From JAAXHF01 sp963665955 (GTDB lineage: Bacteria > Desulfobacterota > Binatia > Bin18), in NCBI GenBank assembly GCA_965231765.1, contig OZ246887.1, forward strand, positions 2,604,001 through 2,668,000: 64,000 nucleotides of DNA. The letters are read 5' to 3'. This document shows, in pieces, positions 15,839 to 24,744 of this stretch (position 1 is its first letter; every line of letters begins with the position of its first letter). A model generated the notes under the pieces. That model searched no databases and was not told where the DNA came from. It saw only the letters and a list, made by a program, of their open reading frames with translations. A program made the translations under genes and the position numbers.

Positions 15839-17560
15839 ATGGCAGCTTTTGACACTCTTATTCGAGGCGGTACGATCGTCGATGGGAGCCGGCAACCACG
15901 CTATGTTGGGGACGTTGGCATCAAAGACGGCAAGATCGCCCAGATCGGACAACCTGGCACCCTCAAGTCGAGTGATGCCAAAAAAACACTGGACGCCAAC
16001 GGTCTTGTTGTTGCCCCAGGTTTTATTGATCTTCACACTCATTATGACGCCCAGATCAACTGGGACCCATATTGCACCCTGTCGGGTTGGCATGGGGTCA
16101 CGTCGGTCGTGATTGGTAACTGCGGCTTTGGGTTTGCGCCATGTCAGCCTGAGCTGCGCGACCGAGCAATGCTGACCATGTCTCGGGTGGAAGCGATCCC
16201 GTATGAGTCGATGAAGGCCGGTATGAAGTGGGACTGGGTGACGTTCCCCGATTGGATGGATTCCCTTGACCGGATGTCCAAAGGCGTAAACGTCTTGAGC
16301 TATGTGCCTCTGGCTCCGATTATGATCTGGACCATGGGCCTGGAGGCAGCCAAGAGTCGGCCCGCAACCGAAAAAGAACTCCAGGAAATGTGTCAGATTC
16401 TCGACCAAGCCATGGATGCCGGCGGCTGCGGATTCTCGGCCCAACGGCTGGGTAATGGTTTTGTCTCCGTCCAACGTGACTACGATGGCACCCCCATGGT
16501 GACGGACACCATGGCTGATGAGGACGTATTGGCCTTTGGGCGCGTGCTCAAAAAGAGAGGCAACGGCTTTATTCAGTTGACCCAAGCCAGCCCGGACTTT
16601 CAACAGGATATGGACTTCTACGATCGTTTAGCTGATGAGTCAGGCCGGCCGATTCTGTTCAATGCAACAGCTGTACGCGACGACCGTCCGAGCTTGCATC
16701 GGCGAATTTTGCGCTGGATGGAAAAGACGAACAAAGAAGGTCGCAAGATCTATAACCAAACCGCTGTCATGCGCCAAGGTCTGATTTTCAGCTATGCGGA
16801 TATGAACCTGTTTGATGGCAGCGATGTATGGCGCGAAGTGACGATGGGTACTCCAGCCGAGCGTTTTGAAAAAATGAACAACCCTGCCATCCGGCAAGCC
16901 ATGATTGCCGAGTATGACACCGGTCATACCCCAGTCGTGACGGGTTCCTTCAAAGACTTCGAAGTCGAGACGGTCAAAAACCCAGACCTGGAGAAGTATG
17001 TTGGCATGACCATTGAGGAAATTGCCCTGCAGGAAAACAAACATCCAGTTAATGCGATGCTCGACATCGCTATTAGCGATAACCTGGACACTGAGTTCAG
17101 CACCCCAGCTCGCAATCAGCGTGAAGACTATGTCGCTGAGCTGATGTCCTCTGCCCACAGCATCCCGGGTGTATCGGACGGTGGAGCACACACCAAGTTT
17201 ATCACTATTGGTGCGTATCCAACCGATATGCTGACCTGGATGGTGCGCGACGCCGGCTTTATGAGCCTGGAAGAAGCCCATTATCGTTTGAGCGCCATGC
17301 CTGCCGAATGTGCAGGCTTCGAGGGACGTGGTGTCCTGCGTGAAGGCGCCCCGGCTGACGTGGTGGTGTACGATCTTGAGAACTTGAAACTCACTCCAGA
17401 GAAACCAGAAATCGTGCATGACTTCCCAGCGGGCGAATGGCGCCGAATCCAGAAGGCCGACGGCTACCGTTGGATCATGGTCAACGGCGACGTGACATTT
17501 GAAGACGGACAGTGCACAAACGCGACTCCTGGGCGACTGTTGCGGCACGGGAGAGATTAG
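15839..17560 (+). CDS. N-acyl-D-amino-acid deacylase-like amidohydrolase (copy C)
   Basis: The protein has 573 residues when started at the ATG at 15839 behind AAGAAGGAGGGCTAT. The frame opens at 15734, but that part covers the promoter and the operator-like site. Barrel motifs are DLHTHYDAQ (H66, H68), SGWHGVTSVVIGNCGFGFAP with zinc-ligand C95, and the C-terminal IPGVSDGGAHTKF. It is a more distant relative of copies A and B but keeps the same order of blocks, including IVHDFPAGEWRR and MVNGDVTFEDGQC near the end. It is separately transcribed and divergent from an LLM gene. Substrate is unknown; an acyl-D-amino acid or cyclic imide is plausible for the family. Confidence 0.85.
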   Translation: MAAFDTLIRGGTIVDGSRQPRYVGDVGIKDGKIAQIGQPGTLKSSDAKKTLDANGLVVAPGFIDLHTHYDAQINWDPYCTLSGWHGVTSVVIGNCGFGFAPCQPELRDRAMLTMSRVEAIPYESMKAGMKWDWVTFPDWMDSLDRMSKGVNVLSYVPLAPIMIWTMGLEAAKSRPATEKELQEMCQILDQAMDAGGCGFSAQRLGNGFVSVQRDYDGTPMVTDTMADEDVLAFGRVLKKRGNGFIQLTQASPDFQQDMDFYDRLADESGRPILFNATAVRDDRPSLHRRILRWMEKTNKEGRKIYNQTAVMRQGLIFSYADMNLFDGSDVWREVTMGTPAERFEKMNNPAIRQAMIAEYDTGHTPVVTGSFKDFEVETVKNPDLEKYVGMTIEEIALQENKHPVNAMLDIAISDNLDTEFSTPARNQREDYVAELMSSAHSIPGVSDGGAHTKFITIGAYPTDMLTWMVRDAGFMSLEEAHYRLSAMPAECAGFEGRGVLREGAPADVVVYDLENLKLTPEKPEIVHDFPAGEWRRIQKADGYRWIMVNGDVTFEDGQCTNATPGRLLRHGRD

Positions 17561-17581
17561 GACTCTGAAAGCCAGTAAGGT

Positions 17582-17619
17582 GGGCCTCCGTTCCCACTCC
17601 GAGCCAGGTACGGAGGCCC
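17582..17619. terminator. Hairpin between convergent genes
   Basis: A 10-bp stem GGGCCTCCGT/ACGGAGGCCC lies between the stop codons of the 15839-17560 gene and the minus-strand MFS gene. There is no strong U-run. Confidence 0.5.
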
Positions 17620-17622
17620 GTG

Positions 17623-18906
17623 CTACTCGGGGAGTGGTGCTGGTGTTACCAGCGCCACTCCCGCCCCACACACAAACATCCCAATACACAACACCAGCGC
17701 ACCATCATAGCTTCCTGTTGTGTCATAGATAGCGCCAAGCGCAATGGGGCCGAGTGCCCCTGTCACGCTCACGGAAACAGTCCCCATCACCCCAGCAATC
17801 GTCCCAAATGCCTTGAGACCAAAATTATGCCCAACAGCGAGCGGCCACAGCACCACTAAACCACCGAAGCCGAGGCCAAAAAATGGCACAACCAGGATGA
17901 GCACCCACGTCCCGAGTGCATCCATGAACAATAAGAAGCTGAGTCCGACTGCCTGCATGACTAAACACACTGCTAACAGCGTATGTGGATTGCTCCGATA
18001 TTCGCTGACCCAGCCCACCACAAACCGTCCGCCCATGCTCATGCCTAAGGACATGCCTGTGATGGAAGAGGCCAATTCAAGTGAAAAGCCTGCATCTTGG
18101 AGCAGTGCTACCTGATGCGCATTAAATGACATGGCCGCCCCAATCCCACAGCATAAGGCGATAGCCAACAGCCAAAAGGTTGGTGTTCTGAGCGCAGCGC
18201 TGAGCGTCCAAGCGTAGCTGTTCTGGGCGAGAGGATCTTGCTCGTCTTCTTCAGGCTGCTGCCCTTGTCCCAGTGGGGCCAGCCCTTTTTCTTGCGGCGT
18301 GTCAGTGAGAAAAAACAAGACTAAAGGAAACATCACACCAAGAGACAATCCAGCCAGCAACTGATAGGCCAGCCGCCAAGCAAACTCCTCAATGAGGAAT
18401 CCAGCCAGGGGGACTAAGACGAGGCCTCCTCCTCCAGCTCCTACTAATGCCATGCCCATAGCCCGCCCTCGCTTGGCTACAAACCACTCGGAGACGACCT
18501 TTCCGACCGTTGTGGGTCCAATCCCTGCCAATCCTGCACCAAGAAAGAAGTACAAAATATAAAAGGCCGTCAGGCTTTGCACGTAACTCAGCAAGATCAG
18601 GGCGACACCGTCAATGAGAGCGCTCAGCAAAAAGACCCAACGCACCCCAACTCGATCCGACAGCCAACCCCACAGTGGTAGAATGGTTCCAACCGCAAGG
18701 AGATAGAGAGAAAATCCTCCCGCAGTCTGCGCTCGGGTCCAGCCGAACTCCTCGGATAAGGGCTTGAGAAAGGCGGAAAAGATATAGGTAAATCCGCCGT
18801 CGATAATCGAAACAACAAACAGGATAGCAACAATAAACCAGCCGTAGAAAAATGGTTCAGGCTCGGATTGTGGTGCTCGTACTGGGACTACATCTCCCAT
18901 CTTCAT
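17623..18906 (-). CDS. MFS transporter, OFA/monocarboxylate-like
   Basis: This 427-residue protein has about twelve predicted membrane helices. FFYGWFIVAILF and GGFTYIFSAFLKPLSEEFGWTR followed by WGWLSDRVGVR are characteristic of the oxalate/formate antiporter (OFA) branch of the major facilitator family. The frame runs upstream to 18966, but the ATG at 18906 overlaps the upstream gene's stop as ATGA, a classic coupled junction. It is the last gene of the ergothioneine operon, so it may move ergothioneine, a precursor or a breakdown product. That role is inference. The central loop (TPQEKGLAPLGQGQQPEEDEQ) is cytoplasmic and acidic. Confidence 0.85.
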   Translation of the reverse strand: MKMGDVVPVRAPQSEPEPFFYGWFIVAILFVVSIIDGGFTYIFSAFLKPLSEEFGWTRAQTAGGFSLYLLAVGTILPLWGWLSDRVGVRWVFLLSALIDGVALILLSYVQSLTAFYILYFFLGAGLAGIGPTTVGKVVSEWFVAKRGRAMGMALVGAGGGGLVLVPLAGFLIEEFAWRLAYQLLAGLSLGVMFPLVLFFLTDTPQEKGLAPLGQGQQPEEDEQDPLAQNSYAWTLSAALRTPTFWLLAIALCCGIGAAMSFNAHQVALLQDAGFSLELASSITGMSLGMSMGGRFVVGWVSEYRSNPHTLLAVCLVMQAVGLSFLLFMDALGTWVLILVVPFFGLGFGGLVVLWPLAVGHNFGLKAFGTIAGVMGTVSVSVTGALGPIALGAIYDTTGSYDGALVLCIGMFVCGAGVALVTPAPLPE

Positions 18907-19925
18907 ACCGAACCCATAACAAACTCCTGCCCAAATGGCACATACGCTACCCCCAGCCCCAAACACACCATCAGCCGAATACGGGCTTTACGTGGCGAGA
19001 GGTGGTCTTCAATACACACCCCAGCCGTTCTGAGCCCAGCGTAGGCTGTAGGATAATAATACTCTGCATTTGTCCAGCCGCTTGTGGCACTCGAACATAG
19101 GACAACTGGCAGACCCGCTTGGGCGAGGGACAGGACTTTTTGGTAGGCGATCTCAGGAATTGTCCCAGACGCCATGCCAGCAATTACCAACCCCTGAATC
19201 TGCCCCTCAGTAACGCGCTCGAGCAAGGCAGCGTCATCAGCAACGCCCATAGTCAGAATCGGCACTGAAGAGGGCAAAGCTGAAGGAATCTGGCCTAGAC
19301 GTCGACGCGGAATCGGACGCCAGGAACATTCGACCTGATCACCAAAAATCCGCCCCAACGGCGCCCCGCGTCGCGCAGCAAACGCATCAAACGCACCGGT
19401 GTCGGCTTTATACACACTCCAAGCTTCAAAGATCTGGTCGTTCAGTGTCACTAGCGTGGCGTACGCGGCAGGGATCACCGCTGCGATACGCAGAGCATTT
19501 TCAAGATTTCGAATCCCATCGTAGCCGGTTGCCCAGGCCGGTCGCATCGCGCCGGTAAAAACAATCGGGACAGCAGAGGCAACGACCTCATCCACGCAAT
19601 AGGCCGCCTCTTCCATGGCATCAGTGCCATGCGTGACAACAACACCGTCGATGTTTGTTCTCACAACCTTTTGAATCCAGCGGGCCAGGGCAAGAAAGTC
19701 TTCAGGATAGACACGAAGCGGGCCAGTCCGGCTTGAAGGGACAAGATCAATGCAACGGACAGTGAAGTCTCGTGCAGCTGCATCTTGCACAAAAGACGTT
19801 TGGGCGAACAAATCGGCTGCTGTCCAGACCGACACACTCTTGCTCGTCGCCGGATCTTTGAGCATACTGATTGTGCCACCAGCAGCAATCAGGGCCAGTC
19901 TGAGCTTTTTTCTGGCCCGTGCCAT
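18903..19925 (-). CDS. Type II-like asparaginase family amidohydrolase
   Basis: This 340-residue enzyme is of the asparaginase/glutaminase (AnsA/AnsB) fold. The first catalytic Thr is T18 in AAGGTIS, and the second triad lies in VVTHGTDAMEE (H99-G-T101-D102). A Lys in SVYKADTGAF is in the place of the conserved lysine. There is no signal peptide, so it is cytoplasmic. It begins 10 bases after egtD and overlaps the MFS gene by four bases, so it is part of the ergothioneine operon. Asparagine may not be its substrate; hydrolysis of an amide or gamma-glutamyl compound in the thiohistidine pathway is a possibility, not shown. Confidence 0.8.
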   Translation of the reverse strand: MARARKKLRLALIAAGGTISMLKDPATSKSVSVWTAADLFAQTSFVQDAAARDFTVRCIDLVPSSRTGPLRVYPEDFLALARWIQKVVRTNIDGVVVTHGTDAMEEAAYCVDEVVASAVPIVFTGAMRPAWATGYDGIRNLENALRIAAVIPAAYATLVTLNDQIFEAWSVYKADTGAFDAFAARRGAPLGRIFGDQVECSWRPIPRRRLGQIPSALPSSVPILTMGVADDAALLERVTEGQIQGLVIAGMASGTIPEIAYQKVLSLAQAGLPVVLCSSATSGWTNAEYYYPTAYAGLRTAGVCIEDHLSPRKARIRLMVCLGLGVAYVPFGQEFVMGSV

Positions 19926-19935
19926 ACTGCGTTAT

Positions 19936-20928
19936 TTAGGGTTTGCCGGTGAAACGGTAGACGTTCATCAGGAACCAGCCTCGTCCATCCGTCCAGCGGG
20001 CACACGATTCAAACCCGTATGGCGCAAGCTGGTTGGCAACCTGTACTGCATCAAATTTGCGCGATATCTCGGTATGAATAGTCTCTTCTGGCTGAAAAGC
20101 GATCCGTAATCCGAGATCGCTAATCTCAACCTCTTGTGCCACTTGGCTTTGCAAATGCATTTCAACTTGGTGCTGTTCAGTATTATAAAAGGCCAGATGA
20201 GCGAACTGGGCCAGATTGAAGTCGGCTGACAGCTCGCGGTTGATGCGGCGCAGCAGATTCAGGTTAAAAGCGGCCGTTACCCCAGCCGTATCATTGTAGG
20301 CAGCTTCAAGAACCTCGACCGGTTTCCTGAGATCCAACCCCATTAAGAAATAATCGTTTGGCTGCAGCATTGCAGAAAGCTGAGTAAACAGCTCAGCCTG
20401 CTCAGGATCCGTATAGTTTCCCAAATTGCTGCCTAAAAAGAGCACCAAACGCCGTTGGGCTGGAGGCAGGGAGGCCAAGCCGTTCAGATAATCGGCAGCC
20501 AGCGCCTCAATAGACAGCCGAGAGTAGTCCGCGGTGAGACTCCGAGCAGCCTCTTCGAGCATCGAGGCGCTAATATCAACTGGCACATAGTGCATCGCAT
20601 AGCCACGCCGTTGGTACTCATCAAGAAACAGGCGGGTCTTCACCGAGCTGCCACTGCCAAGCTCGACGAGGCTACATTCGCCCACCAAATCCAGCACCTC
20701 AGCTGCCCGCTGCCGTATGAGTGCCGCTTCCGTCCGGGTCACATAATACTCAGGTTGTTCGCAGATCTGCTCAAACAATTCCGAGCCGTATTGATCGTAA
20801 AAATAGCGTGGCGAGAGAAACTTCCGAGCCGCGCTTAAGCCCGCTCGTACGTCCTCCCGAAAGCGCGGCTGTATGGCAACAGGAGAGCTGATACGAAGAC
20901 GATCCTCAGTAACGTGTTGGGTCTCCAT
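19936..20928 (-). CDS. egtD: L-histidine N-alpha-methyltransferase EgtD
   Basis: This 330-residue SAM-dependent enzyme trimethylates the alpha-amino group of histidine to hercynine, the first step of ergothioneine synthesis. Family hallmarks are YFYDQYGSELFEQICEQPEYY with TRTE (residues 42-67), the SAM loop VELGSGSSVKTR (88-99), VPVDIS, and FLGSNLGNY. The length is typical. The frame opens far upstream at 21291, but that part overlaps egtB; the ATG at 20928 aligns with known EgtD N-termini although no strong ribosome site precedes it, so translation may depend on coupling to egtB 52 bases upstream. Confidence 0.93.
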   Translation of the reverse strand: METQHVTEDRLRISSPVAIQPRFREDVRAGLSAARKFLSPRYFYDQYGSELFEQICEQPEYYVTRTEAALIRQRAAEVLDLVGECSLVELGSGSSVKTRLFLDEYQRRGYAMHYVPVDISASMLEEAARSLTADYSRLSIEALAADYLNGLASLPPAQRRLVLFLGSNLGNYTDPEQAELFTQLSAMLQPNDYFLMGLDLRKPVEVLEAAYNDTAGVTAAFNLNLLRRINRELSADFNLAQFAHLAFYNTEQHQVEMHLQSQVAQEVEISDLGLRIAFQPEETIHTEISRKFDAVQVANQLAPYGFESCARWTDGRGWFLMNVYRFTGKP

Positions 20929-20980
20929 AATAGTATATGTGTGTCGTGTCTGGAGTGAAAACGCTTGTCTGTTCTTCTCT

Positions 20981-22423
20981 TTACAAAGCGTATCCTGCTT
21001 GAGGTTGTCGAGCTTGTGAAGACTGAGCACACCGGAAACCAGCAAAGATTTCCCGAACCCACGGGTTATACCAATTCCGAAAAGTCGGCCGCATAACATG
21101 GCTGCGAGTGGCCCATGAACCGCCCCGTAAGACCCGGTGGCGCTGATCAAAATAGGGCAGCGAATAGCCATCATACGGATAGGGAGTGAAATCAGGATAG
21201 GGATGAAACCAGGTTCCTGTCCATTCCCAGACATTGCCCTGCATATCAAGACAACCGTAGGCGCTCTTGCCTGCGGGATGCTGGTCGACACGAGTTGTGC
21301 CAGCTACGCGCGCATCACTATTACATCGCTCAGTATCCAGTCTGACTTCTCTGCTTTCTCCCCATGGCTGAGACCGCTTGGTATTCAGACCCGGATCCCA
21401 TGCGGCTGCTTTTTCCCACTCAGCTTCAGTTGGCAAGCGTTTACCGAGTGCATTGGCATATGCTTCTGCCTCGTACCAACTGACACACATCACGGGATGA
21501 TGAGGAATAAGTGCATGTGTGCGTTGCCAGCCAATCGAAGCCCAGCCAGCATTGCCTTGTTTACGCCAATATAGCGGGTGTTCTATCTCGTTTTTCTCCC
21601 GCCACGCCCAGCCTTCAGGACTCCAGTACGAACGCTCCTGATAGCCCCTATTTTGGATAAACTGAAGGAAGGCAGCATTGGTTACCGGGTAACGGTCAAT
21701 CTGAAACTCCTCAACATACACCTCGTGTTGTGAGCGTTCATTATCGAGTGTTTCGGCCAACTGATTACTGCCCATGACAAAGGAGCCAGCCGGGACTCGG
21801 ACCATCTCGTGAGCGGGAGACGCTCCGTTCCCATTCCCCTCTTCATCCGGTTCATTCCAGCTGAAAGGCCGCTCCTGACGCGCTGCCAGCAGTTGGAGAA
21901 TAACAGTAATAATTTCCTGATGTTGGGCTTCGTGCTGGAGCAGCATACAAAAGATACGGGCGTCTTGTAGGAGTGGATGAGAGCGCGAAAAATCTGTCCG
22001 TTCCAGGACGGTGAACATTTTATCTCTCGCTGTCCGCAGATAGCCCAGGATTTCCGAGCAGTCAGGCAGATTGATCCGGTTGGTTTTTGGGTTCTCAGTC
22101 GGCGAGAAAAACTGATCGTAATCTTCAGATAATGGAGCTTCCCCCTCACACTGTTGCAAGATCCAGTAGGCTTCCGTCACCCCAATATGGCCAAGATGCC
22201 AGCCGATTGGGCTAAAATCAGGATGCGCCTGACACCGGAAATCGGCGTCGCTCATGTTGGCAAACAGATTGAGCGTATCCTGGCGTGCCTCAGTAAACCA
22301 TTGACGCAGAACCGCAGCATCAGGCTGGCCAAATTGCTGCTGGTGTTGGCTCGACACATCAGGCTGCGGATTCAGATGGACCAGACGCACGGGGCACCGC
22401 CTCTCTCGGGTGTAATGCAACAT
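20981..22423 (-). CDS. egtB: Hercynylcysteine sulfoxide synthase EgtB
   Basis: This is a non-heme iron sulfoxide synthase that joins hercynine to gamma-glutamyl-cysteine (or cysteine) with O2. An N-terminal DinB-like domain supplies iron ligands in WHLGHIG (75-81) and HEAQHQE (164-170). A C-terminal formylglycine-enzyme-like domain has VPAGSFVMGS, PVTNAAFLQFI, RLPTEAEWEKAA and NVWEWTGTWF. From the ATG at 22423 the protein has 480 residues and overlaps egtC by 65 bases; a GTG at 22390 behind GAGAGG is an equally plausible start. The presence of egtC implies the gamma-glutamyl-cysteine type. Confidence 0.92.
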   Translation of the reverse strand: MLHYTRERRCPVRLVHLNPQPDVSSQHQQQFGQPDAAVLRQWFTEARQDTLNLFANMSDADFRCQAHPDFSPIGWHLGHIGVTEAYWILQQCEGEAPLSEDYDQFFSPTENPKTNRINLPDCSEILGYLRTARDKMFTVLERTDFSRSHPLLQDARIFCMLLQHEAQHQEIITVILQLLAARQERPFSWNEPDEEGNGNGASPAHEMVRVPAGSFVMGSNQLAETLDNERSQHEVYVEEFQIDRYPVTNAAFLQFIQNRGYQERSYWSPEGWAWREKNEIEHPLYWRKQGNAGWASIGWQRTHALIPHHPVMCVSWYEAEAYANALGKRLPTEAEWEKAAAWDPGLNTKRSQPWGESREVRLDTERCNSDARVAGTTRVDQHPAGKSAYGCLDMQGNVWEWTGTWFHPYPDFTPYPYDGYSLPYFDQRHRVLRGGSWATRSHVMRPTFRNWYNPWVREIFAGFRCAQSSQARQPQAGYAL

Positions 22424-23207
22424 GCTCCAGCTGTAACTGGGCGTCACAAGAAATAATCTTATCCTCAGCCACCGTTTGCCACGCATCGCTGGCAAACGGG
22501 CGCTCTGAGGCAATCAGCGTGGCATGAGGAAACTCAGCGGTATCAACCGCATAATACAGGGATGGGGCTGGGGCGCTTGAGGCAAAACGGGCTGCAACGA
22601 CAAACTCTCCATTCGTCACCGCAAGATTGAGGACGAGCTGAGTCTGTTTTGGCTCAGCCCAGCGAACAAGCTGCTCAAGCGTTGCTTGCATTGCAGCTTG
22701 CACGTTTTTGCGTGTATACGCGTAGCCGTGCAGGGACTGCAACAAGAGCGCAAAGACATGCTCCGAATCCGTTGAGCCCTCAATCGCGGTATAATACTCA
22801 TCCTGCAATGCGTCGCGTACGGGTCGCATCAGCGTGTGACGGAAGTTTTCTATGAAGCCGTTATGCATGAACAGGAGCTCACGATACGCAAACGGCTGGC
22901 AGTTACTCTGGTCCACCGCTTGGCCTGGGGTCGCGCTGCGCACATTGGCAAAAATACAGCTTGAAGCAATGTGATGGCCAAGCCCCGGTAGGTTGCGGTC
23001 ACTCCAAATGGGACACGTATTCGTATACACACACGGCGTCGATTCAAGTTCGGGGTTATACCACCCCACGCCAAACCCATCCGCGTTCACTACCCCAGAT
23101 GTCATCTCCTGGGGCTGATAACTCTGAACGACAAGCGAGTGTTCAGATTCACTCACAATGCGTTCTAGTCTAGTAGGAGGCCCGAGGTAGGTGATGAAGC
23201 GGCACAT
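22359..23207 (-). CDS. egtC: Ergothioneine biosynthesis amidohydrolase EgtC
   Basis: This 282-residue class II glutamine-amidotransferase-like Ntn hydrolase starts MCRFITYLGPP, where Cys2 becomes the N-terminal nucleophile after Met removal. NADGFGVGWY, RSATPGQAVDQSNCQPF and LLFMHNGFIENF are family motifs, and EGSTDSEHVFALLL follows. It removes the gamma-glutamyl group from the EgtB product. Its 3' end overlaps egtB. Upstream, 88 bases separate it from the ATP-grasp gene and contain a heptad inverted repeat that could form a hairpin in the transcript. Confidence 0.93.
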   Translation of the reverse strand: MCRFITYLGPPTRLERIVSESEHSLVVQSYQPQEMTSGVVNADGFGVGWYNPELESTPCVYTNTCPIWSDRNLPGLGHHIASSCIFANVRSATPGQAVDQSNCQPFAYRELLFMHNGFIENFRHTLMRPVRDALQDEYYTAIEGSTDSEHVFALLLQSLHGYAYTRKNVQAAMQATLEQLVRWAEPKQTQLVLNLAVTNGEFVVAARFASSAPAPSLYYAVDTAEFPHATLIASERPFASDAWQTVAEDKIISCDAQLQLEHVALHPREAVPRASGPSESAA

Positions 23208-23223
23208 GTTCTCAAATGGTGAA

Positions 23224-23303
23224 GTATGAATGCTGCATGATGAACGGCGGAGTCCTTACTTTTTCCCTTGTCTTCCATTCATCGTTCATACTGCATCATT
23301 CAT
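23224..23303. repeat. Heptad-based inverted repeat between the ATP-grasp gene and egtC
   Basis: One arm reads GTATGAA-TGCTGCA-TGATGAA (from 23224). The other reads CATTCAT-CGTTCAT-ACTGCAT-CATTCAT (23276-23303). The arms are imperfect inverses and both fall into 7-base units. The second arm overlaps the stop codon of the ATP-grasp gene. Confidence 0.7.
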
Positions 23304-24513
23304 CGTTTCCCCACGGCGAACTCTCCGGCTGCTTCAACAACCTCCGCCGCAGCGTCTCAGCTTCCGCGTGAATCTCCTCATAACTGCTGCCAAACAGGTC
23401 GATCTGAGCCAGCACAATGCCAAACTCACTCATTTGCCTGACCTGGCTGCCCTCTTCGAAGTAGATCGCCATACCCGGAATGCGCCGTGCCTTCTCATGG
23501 TCGAGCAGATTCTCGGCCGAGTCCTCGGCAAAGGTAATAAAGTTGAATTGGCCGCCGACCACGTCACGACGGGCGTTTTCCAGCCTCGGCCCATGCCCAC
23601 AGGCTAACGACAGGCCGGCTTCATAAATACAGGCGCCCATACACCTTCTATACAGATTGTAAAAGCAGGTGGCCGCCCGGCCGTTGACTTCGGTCAGAGT
23701 CACACTGTCGTCATGACACCAAAACTCAACATTGAAAAATCCGTTATCCAAGCCAACGTTGCGAATGACTTCACATGCTTGCTGCTCTAGCCTGGCCTGA
23801 ATATGGGCGAGGTGGCGCGAGGGTAAGGAGAAATTGTCGATCACCCGTGTTCCAGGATATGTGTTCGTGTCAGTAATCGCCCAGATGTGAGGCTGATTCT
23901 GATGCACCCAGCCTTCAACTGTGACCTGGGGTCCGTCAACAAACTCTTCGACGAGCATCATGTCTTGGAGCGCGAGCGGATATTTCTCAAGATCAACATA
24001 ACGCTGAAAAAACGGCGAGTAGAGCGGAGACCACGCCGGGTATTCGCGACGGGCAATCTCCAACGCATTTGCAAGATCGTGGGGAGATTCGAGTTTAAAT
24101 CCGAGAATCCCGAGGTTCAGCCAGGGCGGTTTGAGAAAACACGGGTAGATGGATACCGAGGGGTCAGGGTCGTTGAGATCAATTGCCTGACACTGGATTG
24201 GGCTTGGTTCTGCTCGGCGTCCGTAGTATTTGTGCATACATAAAAAGACAGACTCAACGCTCGGACCAGGCAAGCCAAACTCCTCACACAGCGCAGCCGC
24301 GACCAGATCTGCAATATCGCGAGAGTAGAAAATTGCGTCAATATGGTGGGTCTTAATATACTCTCGGCATTGGTCAATATAGGCCAGGGGGTTCAAATCA
24401 GGCGAGGGCGTGCGCGGGTTGAGTGGAGCGTCTATCAAGTGGAAGTTATAGCCCTCCAGGTTCGCAATCGCATCGCGGTCTCTTTGTGAAGGGCATGTGA
24501 TAAAAACCTCCAT
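23296..24513 (-). CDS. ATP-grasp ligase in the ergothioneine operon
   Basis: The protein has 405 residues, started at the ATG at 24513 behind GAAAGG. ATP-grasp features are FGLPGPSVESVFLCMHKYY (79-97), the lysine-bearing CFLKPPWLNLGILGF, VEEFVDGPQVTVEG (188-201), NVEFW (261-265) and the Mg-binding EVNGR (275-279). The order resembles L-amino-acid ligases and carnosine-synthase-like enzymes that form peptide bonds through acyl phosphates. It heads the egt operon, where no EgtA-type gamma-glutamyl-cysteine ligase is visible. Supplying gamma-glutamyl-cysteine, or ligating ergothioneine or histidine to another amino acid, are both possible. It is not recognised as a named family. Confidence 0.8.
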   Translation of the reverse strand: MEVFITCPSQRDRDAIANLEGYNFHLIDAPLNPRTPSPDLNPLAYIDQCREYIKTHHIDAIFYSRDIADLVAAALCEEFGLPGPSVESVFLCMHKYYGRRAEPSPIQCQAIDLNDPDPSVSIYPCFLKPPWLNLGILGFKLESPHDLANALEIARREYPAWSPLYSPFFQRYVDLEKYPLALQDMMLVEEFVDGPQVTVEGWVHQNQPHIWAITDTNTYPGTRVIDNFSLPSRHLAHIQARLEQQACEVIRNVGLDNGFFNVEFWCHDDSVTLTEVNGRAATCFYNLYRRCMGACIYEAGLSLACGHGPRLENARRDVVGGQFNFITFAEDSAENLLDHEKARRIPGMAIYFEEGSQVRQMSEFGIVLAQIDLFGSSYEEIHAEAETLRRRLLKQPESSPWGNDE

Positions 24514-24744
24514 AATCTGAACCTTTCGTGAACCTGTCGTCTCCCGATCTCTCTTCAGATCTTTTAGGCGCAGCCCCTTCACACTTTTCGTTTCGGCATT
24601 TTATTTACTGATTGTTTTGTGTCAACCATTGCAACAAACAATTGAGCAGGCAAAAATCATGTAGCCTGGGGCAAAAATACAGCGGCAGCACACCGCAGCT
24701 CTCCTGGCCTGTGCGGTACAACAGAAAGGAAGAGGCAAAAACGT

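Noticed and set aside
15779..17689. Long minus-strand frames (274 and 349 codons) opposite the copy C gene
   Set aside because: They are shadow frames of a conserved amidohydrolase; no ribosome site or recognisable domain.
20929..21291. Extended N-terminus for EgtD
   Set aside because: It would lie almost wholly within egtB in another frame, and EgtD homology starts at METQHV.
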